A program made the translations under genes and the position numbers. A stretch of DNA of 64,000 nt, taken from positions 1 through 64,000 of the forward strand of contig JAJRQY010000018.1 in assembly GCA_024280015.1 (NCBI GenBank), given 5' to 3'. The DNA is from Actinomycetes bacterium. GTDB taxonomy: Bacteria > Actinomycetota > Acidimicrobiia > Acidimicrobiales > SZUA-35. The notes below the pieces were generated by a model. It was not told the origin of the DNA. It made no database searches and saw only the letters and a program-made list of their open reading frames with translations. Positions 17,701-24,951 of the stretch are shown one piece after another (the first letter of the stretch is position 1; each line of letters starts with the position of its first letter).

Positions 17701-20146
17701 GAGGGACAACCTCGTTGAGCGGCATCGGACCAAGGTCCCACAAGACATAGGTTTCGCCCACCCCGCAAGTGATGCCCGCGCCGGGGGGAGCGGTCGGTTC
17801 GATACTGGTCGGACTGATGGCGGAGGAAACAAAAACTTCTCCGGCAGGAAGGCAGTCCTCAACTCGCAACGGCACCGAAACAGAGGCACTGGTGGCCGCA
17901 GTAATTGAAGGCCGAAGCTGGAAGTCGACCAGATCCCCACCGGTCACCGCAGGAGTGCTCAGCACCCAGTCGCCGGTTGCGGGGTCGCGTACTTCCTTGA
18001 TCAACCTGGCCACCGCGGTGCCAACACGCACCCGGTCGCCCAGCCGGCCAACATTGGTGGACGGGACGTACGTTGAGGTGGACCACGGCTTGGCCGAAAC
18101 CAGCATGTCGGCCAAGGTGTGGCTACCAAATTCGACCTTGCCGGTGGCATAGTTCGGAAGAATGGTGTCGACCGGCAATCCATCGGCTGCCTGTAACCCG
18201 ATAGCTATCCATGTCCAGGTCCCGACGCCAGTTTGGTGAGGGGGAACAACGACATGCACTCGAACTTGAGAGACCCCGGTGTAGACACCATTGGCTGCTT
18301 TCACCGGGTCATTCCCTGGGACCGATGCTGGGTCGCTGTACCAGCCGCCGGGAGAGTCGGCATCAGTGCAGGTGGTTCCTGCGCCGGTTGCCCCGTTGCC
18401 GTACTCGATCGTCATGGGCAAGGGTTGAGGGTTGGCCTCCGTTGCGTAACCAGCATCGGTATGGCGTCCGTGCATCCAAACCGCCTCGCCATTTGATGGC
18501 AGTCGTTGCCCGGGGGCAGTTGTCGAAGCTGGGTAGTTGCCTTTGGCCAGGTTGAGCAGGGCGGGGTCCCATCCATCACAAACCAGGAAGCTCACGTCTT
18601 GTTGGGTGGCAGCACTGCGGGCGTCGAGATGCAAGAATGACAAGACCCGTTGGCCGGGGTAGATCTGGGCTTCGCCGGTTTGCGGGCCAGTTCCACCGGG
18701 CGGGCCTTCCGAGATTGCCCAACCCGGGCTGAACTCGACCGGAGGAACATTGCCCGGCGCATTGCCGATGCCGACGTACCACTTGTCAAAGCGTCCGGTG
18801 GTTGAAGCAACAGTGCGGCTGGCGCGGTGGTCATTGAAGATGTCCTGAGCGGCTGGGTCGTTGCCTACGCCGTCAATGCCAACCGGATTGAAGTTGGTGT
18901 AGCGATTGTCCCAGTTCAGAGTCCAGGTCGTACCCAACGAGTCGGCGATTCCAAGGTCAACTACGGTCTCGACTGGAATCTGCACGAAAACCGACCAGCT
19001 ATAGACGTAGCCACGGTTAGCAGGCAGGGTTCGACCGGTAGGGCGGTGGGCCTGGGACGGAACGGTGTACGCCGAGGAGTCCATGCCGGTAATCGAGACA
19101 TCAACCTCGGTGCCCGCTCCGCCGGGCTGGGTGCAGGTTGTTGTACCCGATTGACGAACCGATGTTGTTTGGGTGCCTGCCCCACCAAGGAACGGGTAAG
19201 GCTGGGACCAGGTCAGTGATCGGCACTGCACCAGGATTGCTCCGTACTTGGCCACTGCGCCGGCGCCAGCGGCGACATAGTCCGGATCAGCTAGTGCTGC
19301 CGCCCCGTAAAGAGAGAGCGGCGTGAGGTCATCGGTGAAGGTAACTGGCATCTGCAGAGGTGTCGTTCCCTTGCCACCGACTGGAGCGGCAATGACCATG
19401 GGAATGATGTAGCCAAAGCACTGGCGCCCGCTGCCGTCGGCGCAAGCTCGAATTCCCTGAGTCGAGTAGTACCCGGCGTTCTCGGTTTCTGATGTGGAGT
19501 TCTTGGAGATGTCGAACTGGGCTCGAGCCGACACCTGGGTGTTGACCGGATTTGACACCGCAGCTGTTGGCACATCATCGGAGGTTGAAGAGGCGGTTGC
19601 TGGGTCCAGGTTGGTTCCGTTGGGGACCTCGGCGCGGGCCTTGGCCACAACGGGGTAGGTGAAGGTGGAGAAAGCGGTGCGGTCCCCAACATTGCAGACC
19701 AGGGTCTGGATCGGCAGGGTTGTCCAGGAGGAGAGGGTTGCAGGCACCGCGGGCCCCGGCAGGGTCGACGGAGTCAGTGAGGAGCCAGTTTGGCAATAGG
19801 GGGGAACGGCGGAAAGCTCAACCCCTTGAGGTAATGGCAGGGTGAAGGTGACGTTGGTTCCTGGGGCGTCGTTGACACTGATCTCGACCTGGTAAGTGAG
19901 GTTGTCGTTGGTCCGAACAATGCCATTTGCTTGGCCAGAGTCAAGCCCTGGTCCATCGGTGGCATCAAAGCCGGGAGTCCCATCCAAAACAGACAGAACA
20001 GTTTCCAATGATTCCCCTACTGCGTCGGCGGAACCTGCCGAGACTGCGAATGCACTGAAAACCATCAGTGCGGTAGCAACTCTTCGCCATGTGCGATTTC
20101 GTAATCGAATATCTGACACGCCAGACCCAGTTCGTAAACGCCGCAA
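14705..20146 (-). CDS. Giant cell-surface protein with SdrD-B and DUF11 repeats and an LAXTG anchor
   Basis: A secreted protein of about 1800 residues. A long signal peptide contains the core VATALMVFSAFAVSAGSADA. The N-terminal 850 residues are beta-rich and resemble DUF11/isopeptide-type surface modules. At least four SdrD-B-type domains follow, recognisable by openings such as IGNLVWHDVDGDGIRE, LAGQVFHDVNDDGLRQ, LSGIVWLDRDASGVHE and IDGTIWNDVAPDGLAQ, the first two with EF-like Asp-rich calcium loops. A DUF11 domain precedes the C-terminal sorting signal LAYTG (residues 1773-1777), a hydrophobic helix and an Arg-rich tail. LAXTG is the class E sortase motif. The start is uncertain: TTG at 20146 or GTG at 20119. 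Confidence 0.88.
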   Translation of the reverse strand: MRRLRTGSGVSDIRLRNRTWRRVATALMVFSAFAVSAGSADAVGESLETVLSVLDGTPGFDATDGPGLDSGQANGIVRTNDNLTYQVEISVNDAPGTNVTFTLPLPQGVELSAVPPYCQTGSSLTPSTLPGPAVPATLSSWTTLPIQTLVCNVGDRTAFSTFTYPVVAKARAEVPNGTNLDPATASSTSDDVPTAAVSNPVNTQVSARAQFDISKNSTSETENAGYYSTQGIRACADGSGRQCFGYIIPMVIAAPVGGKGTTPLQMPVTFTDDLTPLSLYGAAALADPDYVAAGAGAVAKYGAILVQCRSLTWSQPYPFLGGAGTQTTSVRQSGTTTCTQPGGAGTEVDVSITGMDSSAYTVPSQAHRPTGRTLPANRGYVYSWSVFVQIPVETVVDLGIADSLGTTWTLNWDNRYTNFNPVGIDGVGNDPAAQDIFNDHRASRTVASTTGRFDKWYVGIGNAPGNVPPVEFSPGWAISEGPPGGTGPQTGEAQIYPGQRVLSFLHLDARSAATQQDVSFLVCDGWDPALLNLAKGNYPASTTAPGQRLPSNGEAVWMHGRHTDAGYATEANPQPLPMTIEYGNGATGAGTTCTDADSPGGWYSDPASVPGNDPVKAANGVYTGVSQVRVHVVVPPHQTGVGTWTWIAIGLQAADGLPVDTILPNYATGKVEFGSHTLADMLVSAKPWSTSTYVPSTNVGRLGDRVRVGTAVARLIKEVRDPATGDWVLSTPAVTGGDLVDFQLRPSITAATSASVSVPLRVEDCLPAGEVFVSSAISPTSIEPTAPPGAGITCGVGETYVLWDLGPMPLNEVVPPIEYTVRISPLVDSGTLINRALVTAEGDPSATNKRDATASVQVTQPAGISLGKRALTPQVEINRPGETNPDVLVWRTEFANFDTTPGPTSPDVIDVLPVNGQGGTAYNGSLSFVSANVVAGGSNVELLYTSEATVHPDPDDVTNLATGSTSWCDQVAAGAVILGTGSASACPQAASEVTGIRIRRPGPFGAGSQVTVDITMLPQNNAADDIYVNSISARAGGLVEIVGPVTAPERVVDSSIGNLVWHDVDGDGIREAGDDPIAGITVNLSGTDSDGNAVSLSTITDGFGLYSFDQLPSGNYDITFGLPPVSTLGETHFTLQSVGLDPTVDSDGDSTTGTASVTLPSNFNMVDVDQGVFFASPSVSVVKKINGDEAATSPGVVVDLGSTMSITFDVTNTGNVPLSTVSVADDQITAVACPGGVVQPGETIQCTANHPAPAAGVVHHNTATATANPSPLADGTQLADVSDSDDAYANSSGSSLAGQVFHDVNDDGLRQVAEIGIAGVEITLTGSDIYGNTVNRTTTTNVTGQWSFTALAAGTYRVSEAQPANYNDGQDTVGTAGGTLDPAGDAFDAVTLAAGEDATAYDFGELGTGLSGIVWLDRDASGVHETAETVRIEGVGMTLLDAAGNSIATTSTNAAGFYSFTGLAAGNYQVVQTQPSGYGSTTRNTQSVSVPLAGLTDVDFGEQLASIDGTIWNDVAPDGLAQTDGTSGETFRGGVVVVLLDTAGNAIDSVVSNPDGSYRFDDVPLGSYSIRVTPPAGLALTLQDQGADNTKDSDVDWVTGVTDSIVVSTASCASTAGDALPDCPQSVSNIDAGLITNKINLIANKTLATTSTSIARGDSVAWTLTATNGSTTPLPGMIVTDALPADLDYVSASGQGWVCGFESTTRTVTCDYAATLSPGQTAPAVTVVTKVTRAGVTITNATQVRSLVLGRNETATADNVSSSTVTIRPGPQLAYTGSSPRVPLIGLVLLLGGALVLAWSRRQRSSSLTQAAR

Positions 20147-20267
20147 GTGCGGCCTCGTTCACGTTCCCGTCGGTCCGTCATGTCAGATGGTGACGCTTTG
20201 GCGCGCCTATGGACCCAAAATGAGTCGGGGTGCCTAGTCCGATGCCAACATCTCGATGAAGATCGGC

Positions 20268-22772
20268 TTAGGACCTGACCTTGCTCATGCCAGGGTCGTA
20301 CAGGGCGCCGAAACGAATGGAGGTCGGAATGGGGCGGGATGCCACTTCCAATTCATAGGATCCAGCCTCTAAGTAGGCCCGATCAATCACGGTCCAGTCG
20401 TCCTGGCTTCGTACGTAGCCGTAGCCGATATTGGCTCCAACGGTGTGTCCCCAACCTCCGCTGCTCAGCCAACCAGCAGGGACTCCGTCGCGGTAGATGG
20501 TTTCTCGGCCCAGGAGGGTCACATCTGGGTCCTCGATGGTGAAGCAAGCCAAGCGTCTTCTGGGGCCTGTCTGTTGTTGCTCCTCAAGTGCTGATCTTCC
20601 CCGAAAGGCCAGGTCGGTCTTGAGTTTGGTGGCCCATGCCAAGCCGGCTTCTAGCGGGGTGTAGTCAGGACCGATATCGCTGCCCCAAGCTCGGTAGCCT
20701 TTCTCCAAGCGAAGAGACTCGATCGCTCGGTACCCGGCATTGCCAATCTGGAAGGCCTTACCGACGGACATCAGTGCCTGGTAGACCACGATGGCGTCGG
20801 CCCGTGGCATGTGCAGCTCCCAACCGAGCTCGCCAACATAGGTCACCCGCAGGGCCCGGACCGATGCGCCAGCAATCGTCAGCTCGACCATTGCGCCGAA
20901 CGGAAACGCAGCGTTTGATACGTCGGAATCAGTGACCTGTTCCAGGACCTGGCGAGCCGATGGCCCCATCAAGCTCAGTACCGCGAGGCCCTCGGTCACG
21001 TCCCGCAGGGCGACCCGGCTCCCGGCGGGAATGCTGTTGGTAATCCAGTGGAAGTCTCGGGTACGAAATCCGGTACCAGTGACCAGATAGAACGAGTCCT
21101 CAGCCAGGCGCGACACGGTGAGGTCTGCCTCGATTCCGCCTCGGTCGTTGAGTAGCTGGGTGTAGGTCAGCGGGCCAAGGACCCCATTGACGGGCCGAGA
21201 AATGTCATTGGCGCACATCTGCTGCAAGACCGATTCGGCATCGGGCCCGACCAGTTCGAACTTGGCAAAGGAACTCTGATCGAAGACCACCACCTGCTCC
21301 CGACAAGTCCGGTGTTCTTCCCCGACGGCGTCAAACCAGTTCTGTCGGCCAAAGGAATAGACGTCTAGGGGATTCTCGCCGGACCGGGCGAACCAGTTTG
21401 GTCGTTCCCAACCGAGCTTGGATCCAAAACATGCTCCGCCAGCTTTCAAGGTTTCATAGAGAGGTGAGCGCAAGCGTGGTCGGGCACTTTCATGTTCTTC
21501 GTGAGGCCAAGACATGGTGTAGTGCTTGGCGTACATCTCCGCCGTTCGTTCCCGGACCCAGTGAACGTCGCGGTGGACCAAGCCGAAGCGACGGATGTCA
21601 ACCGGCCACAAGTCGACCGGCTGTTCACCAGCCATCACCCACTCGGCTAGAGCCCGACCTGCACCACCGCCAGCAGCAATTCCGAAGGCATTGAATCCGG
21701 CGCCAACAAAGAAGCCAGTGACTTCGGGGGCCTCGCCTAAGATGAAGTTTCCGTCCGGGGTGAAGCTGTCGGGCCCATTGATCAGCTTGCGAATACCCGT
21801 GGTTTCCAACGTCGGGATGCGCTGCACAGCCTGGGTGAGCAAAGGCTCGAAGTGCTCCCAGTCTGCGGGCAAGAGCCGGTTGTTGAAATCGGCGGGGATA
21901 CCAGCCTCGGCCCAGGACAGGGGATTTGGTTCATACCCGCCCATGACCAGTCCACCAACTTCCTCCTTGAAGTACACCAAGCGGTCGGGGTCCCGCAGGG
22001 TCGGCAAGGACGCAGTCACGCCCTCCAAGGTTTCGGTGACGATGTATTGGTGTTGCATCGAAACCAGAGGCACCGAAACGCCAGCCATCTCTCCGATTGA
22101 GCGAGCCCACTGGCCACCGCAATTCACTACCTTCTCGCAAACAATGTCACCGCGGTCAGTTGAAACACCCGAAACCCGACGGCCAGAGGCTGAGCTGTCC
22201 TCGATGGTGATCCCGGTGACATTGCAATTCTCTATAATTCGTACCCCAAGTTGGCGGGCACCGCGGGCCAAGGCTTGGGTGATGTCGGATGGATTGGCCT
22301 GCCCATCACCGGGTAGGAAGGCGGCCCCAACCAGATCGGAAATGTCCATCAAGGGCCACAGTTCGAAGGCTTCGTCCGGAGAAATGATCTCGATGTCCAA
22401 GCCGAAGGAACGGCCCGTTGTTGCGCTGCGCTCCAGTTCAATCAGTCGTTCCTGGTTACAGGCCAGTCGCAGCCCGCCATTGCGTTTCCAGCCCGTGGCC
22501 TGGCCGGTCTCTGCTTCCAGATTCTCATAGAGTTCGACGGAGTACTTGAGTAGTTGGGTGATGTTGCGTGATGAACGGAGCTGGCCAACGAGCCCGGCCG
22601 CATGGAAGGTCGAGCCTGAGGTCAACTGAGCCCGTTCCAACAGGACCACATCGGTTGCCCCTTCCTTGGCCAGGTGATAGGCGGTGGAACAGCCAATGAT
22701 CCCGCCACCGATGATGACGATCTGGGCCTGACCCGGCAGGCCTTGTTGACGGGAGCTGTTTGGCTGGCTCAT
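20268..22772 (-). CDS. Dimethylglycine/sarcosine dehydrogenase-like FAD oxidoreductase with GcvT domain
   Basis: An 834-residue two-domain enzyme. The N-terminal DAO-type FAD domain has the dinucleotide motif VIIGGGIIGCSTAYHLA and the segment SGSTFHAAGL, whose His corresponds to the residue that covalently binds FAD in dimethylglycine and sarcosine dehydrogenases. The C-terminal half (from about 430) is GcvT-like and would pass the released one-carbon unit to tetrahydrofolate (DQSSFAKFELVGPDAE, later GYRAIESLRLEKGYRAWGSD). The product would be sarcosine or glycine plus methylene-THF. It overlaps the upstream kinase gene by four bases (ATGA). Confidence 0.87.
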   Translation of the reverse strand: MSQPNSSRQQGLPGQAQIVIIGGGIIGCSTAYHLAKEGATDVVLLERAQLTSGSTFHAAGLVGQLRSSRNITQLLKYSVELYENLEAETGQATGWKRNGGLRLACNQERLIELERSATTGRSFGLDIEIISPDEAFELWPLMDISDLVGAAFLPGDGQANPSDITQALARGARQLGVRIIENCNVTGITIEDSSASGRRVSGVSTDRGDIVCEKVVNCGGQWARSIGEMAGVSVPLVSMQHQYIVTETLEGVTASLPTLRDPDRLVYFKEEVGGLVMGGYEPNPLSWAEAGIPADFNNRLLPADWEHFEPLLTQAVQRIPTLETTGIRKLINGPDSFTPDGNFILGEAPEVTGFFVGAGFNAFGIAAGGGAGRALAEWVMAGEQPVDLWPVDIRRFGLVHRDVHWVRERTAEMYAKHYTMSWPHEEHESARPRLRSPLYETLKAGGACFGSKLGWERPNWFARSGENPLDVYSFGRQNWFDAVGEEHRTCREQVVVFDQSSFAKFELVGPDAESVLQQMCANDISRPVNGVLGPLTYTQLLNDRGGIEADLTVSRLAEDSFYLVTGTGFRTRDFHWITNSIPAGSRVALRDVTEGLAVLSLMGPSARQVLEQVTDSDVSNAAFPFGAMVELTIAGASVRALRVTYVGELGWELHMPRADAIVVYQALMSVGKAFQIGNAGYRAIESLRLEKGYRAWGSDIGPDYTPLEAGLAWATKLKTDLAFRGRSALEEQQQTGPRRRLACFTIEDPDVTLLGRETIYRDGVPAGWLSSGGWGHTVGANIGYGYVRSQDDWTVIDRAYLEAGSYELEVASRPIPTSIRFGALYDPGMSKVRS

Positions 22773-23686
22773 TGTGCGGCCTCATAGTGTTGGAACGCAA
22801 TCTCCAAATCGGCCAGTTGTTGGTCGCTGTAGGTCGCGAAGTCGAAGTCGATCGAAGAATGCTGTTCTTGAACCAGGCTCCAAAGCAACTCTCGTAGCAG
22901 TGATGCGCAGACCAGAACCTGGGTTGCCGATTGCTCGTGGCCGGAAGGAGTTCGGCCAAGGTAGGACTTGAGCAGGTCAGTAGTTTGCTCGGAGTCGAGA
23001 TCGGCGTTGGAGGCCAGGTTGGCAATATCGAACAATGGGGTGTTCCACCCGGCATACTCCCAGTCCAAGAGCCACAGTTTCTCTCCGTCATCGAGGATGT
23101 TGGCCGGGAGCAGGTCGTTGTGGCAAAAGGTCGGTTGGATGGGGCCGAGCTTCGTCTCTAACTTGTCGTTGAGTTTTGAAAACTCGGCCAGTCTGGCGAC
23201 CAATCGACTCGACCCCTGAGTGATGGTGGCCAGATATCGGCGATTGACTTGGAAGACCCAGAACATCAGGCTGGCGCCTAGCAACCTCCTTGGCATGTCC
23301 CGGTGGCAGCGCTGCAACAAGCTGACGATCCGCAGCCGCATTTCGGGTTGGGCGACGTCGGCCTTGCTCAACGTCTTGGCCTGGATGAAGGCCATGACTA
23401 GGGCGCCAGGTTCGTGATGGATGATCTCCGGTGCGAGCCCGCAGGCGTTAGCGGCTCGACAGGCCGCTGCTTCCTGGCTGCGGAGGATTCCGTGCAGGGG
23501 CAGGTCATCACCAACACGGACCATGAAGGTGCTGCCCTGGTACTCAACCGTGAAGTTGCTGTTGGTGGTGCCGCCGCCAAGGGGCTTGGGGTCGACCGGG
23601 TCGTTCCAACAAGCCAGGCCCTTGACGAAGTCAGTGGTGGTGGATGAGCCAGGCAGGGGAGTGGCTGGATTGGTTGCCATCGCCAC
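22769..23686 (-). CDS. Choline/ethanolamine-kinase-like phosphotransferase
   Basis: A 305-residue protein of the APH/choline kinase fold. The nucleotide-binding N-lobe includes GGGTTNSNFTV and FMVRVGDD. The Brenner catalytic motif is CHNDLLPANIL and the metal-binding segment is LLDWEYAGWNTPLFDIANLASN, the form typical of choline/ethanolamine kinases. It is likely to phosphorylate choline, ethanolamine or a related amino alcohol. The start could be GTG at 23686 or ATG at 23680. Tight coupling to the dimethylglycine dehydrogenase-like gene suggests both serve choline-derived methylamine metabolism. Confidence 0.82.
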   Translation of the reverse strand: MAMATNPATPLPGSSTTTDFVKGLACWNDPVDPKPLGGGTTNSNFTVEYQGSTFMVRVGDDLPLHGILRSQEAAACRAANACGLAPEIIHHEPGALVMAFIQAKTLSKADVAQPEMRLRIVSLLQRCHRDMPRRLLGASLMFWVFQVNRRYLATITQGSSRLVARLAEFSKLNDKLETKLGPIQPTFCHNDLLPANILDDGEKLWLLDWEYAGWNTPLFDIANLASNADLDSEQTTDLLKSYLGRTPSGHEQSATQVLVCASLLRELLWSLVQEQHSSIDFDFATYSDQQLADLEIAFQHYEAAQ

Positions 23687-23711
23687 TTCATAGCAGGTGG
23701 CGCTTCGAGCT

Positions 23712-23747
23712 GTCAGCCGCAGGTAGTCAGCCGCAGGTAGTCAGCCG
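23712..23747. repeat. 14-bp tandem repeat over the stop codon of the small membrane protein gene
   Basis: Two full perfect copies of a 14-bp unit (23712-23725, 23726-23739) and a partial third copy. Each copy reads TGACTACCTGCGGC on the coding (minus) strand and starts with the stop triplet TGA. The stop of the gene ending at 23741 therefore sits at the edge of the array and is repeated twice downstream in shifted frames. The array lies between that gene and the kinase gene. Confidence 0.85.
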
Positions 23748-24145
23748 TGAGTTGTGAGAAGCACGCCGAGGAAGATGATGATGATGCTGAACAGGCCACC
23801 GAGAGCTCCGGTTGCGGCCTTGATTCCTCGATCGGATGTGACCGCGTGGGCAAAGGCTGACCCGCCGGCAGCGACGACAAGAAGAACCTTGATGCCAAGC
23901 ACAGCCATATAGCCACCAGACGTGTCGCCGCTGGCGAAGACGCCCCACATGCCGGTGACAACGGCAACCCCGAAGGCAGGCCAGGCCACTCGGGCAAAGC
24001 CATTGGCTGCTGCCTTGGTTGCGTCGGGTCCAACCTTGCGCAAGCCAGGCAATGCTCCTGCAAGCGCGAACTGGCCGCCGACCCAGATGGCGGCGGCCAG
24101 TACATGGACAAAGAGTCGAATGGTGTCCAGAGTGGGAGAAAGCAC
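23741..24145 (-). CDS. Small CopD-like integral membrane protein
   Basis: A 134-residue protein with about four hydrophobic segments. The N-terminal helix LDTIRLFVHVLAAAIWVGGQ is typical of the CopD/DUF4149-like membrane families, where the His and Trp-Val-Gly motif recur, and FARVAWPAFGVAVVTGMWGV follows. The GTG at 24145, eight bases after the DUF937 stop, is preferred. An ATG at 24238 would run inside the upstream gene and adds a non-membrane segment. A role in copper or heme handling is possible but not shown. Confidence 0.72.
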   Translation of the reverse strand: MLSPTLDTIRLFVHVLAAAIWVGGQFALAGALPGLRKVGPDATKAAANGFARVAWPAFGVAVVTGMWGVFASGDTSGGYMAVLGIKVLLVVAAGGSAFAHAVTSDRGIKAATGALGGLFSIIIIFLGVLLTTHG

Positions 24146-24152
24146 TGACGCG

Positions 24153-24794
24153 CTAGCGACCCAGGATTTTTCCGAGCAGGCCACCGAGCCCGCCCTTGGG
24201 CTTTGCCCCGCTGACTCCACTGGCAGAAGAACCTCCACCGGTAGCCATACCGATCACGTCATCCATGATGGAGCCGTCACCGTCTGCATCCAGAATTGAA
24301 GCAAGTCCGCCAAGACCAGGCGACTTCTTCTGGCTGGCCTCGTGCTCTTGGCCAAGCATCGATCCCAAGCCGCCGGCATCGAGGCCACCGGCTGAGCGTT
24401 GCTTGGCGAGATAGCCCATGACGAGTGGGGCCAGGATGGGAAGGAGCTTGGCGATCATGCTGGCATTCATGCCGGATTGGCCGACAAGGTTCTGTTCGAC
24501 TGAGCCTTGCTTGGCTCCGAGCACATGGCCAAGAATCTTGGCCCCGTCACCGCCGCCACCGAGCAGGGATCCCAAGTCTCCGAAGACTGAGTCGCTGTGA
24601 CCATCGAGGGCCGTGGATAGTGCCTGGGCCCCGCCAGCGCTCTGGGTGTTCTTTGCTAGCCCCCCAAGAATGGCAGGTAGTGCCATTCCGATGGCGCCGC
24701 TGGCCACGTTTTCGTCGACTCCGAGAGACTTGGCGATCTGAGAGACACCGCTTTCTCCGAGTTGACCCATTAATCCATCCAACAAACCTGACAT
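24153..24794 (-). CDS. DUF937 (YidB-like) protein
   Basis: A 213-residue Gly/Ala/Ser/Leu-rich protein matching the DUF937/YidB family: MSGLLDGLMGQLGESGVSQI at the start, VASGAIGMALPAILGGLAKN, and later MIAKLLPILAPLVMGYLAKQ. An EF-hand-like acidic stretch DADGDGSIMDDVIG is seen near residue 165, and the C-terminus is GGLLGKILGR. Function is unknown. A good ribosome-binding site (AAAGGG) precedes the ATG. It is probably co-transcribed with the small membrane protein that follows. Confidence 0.88.
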   Translation of the reverse strand: MSGLLDGLMGQLGESGVSQIAKSLGVDENVASGAIGMALPAILGGLAKNTQSAGGAQALSTALDGHSDSVFGDLGSLLGGGGDGAKILGHVLGAKQGSVEQNLVGQSGMNASMIAKLLPILAPLVMGYLAKQRSAGGLDAGGLGSMLGQEHEASQKKSPGLGGLASILDADGDGSIMDDVIGMATGGGSSASGVSGAKPKGGLGGLLGKILGR

Positions 24795-24951
24795 GTTTTG
24801 GCCCTTTCGTCGCCAATGGCCAGCCTAGGGCCCCAAAGACGTGGTCGTCCAACTACAGATTGTGAGAAAATTTTGGGTAGATCCGTTCATCTCACGCTCG
24901 GTGTCGGCTACGCTACCCACCGGGCGGAGTTGGTAGCCAGAGGTTTGCCTC

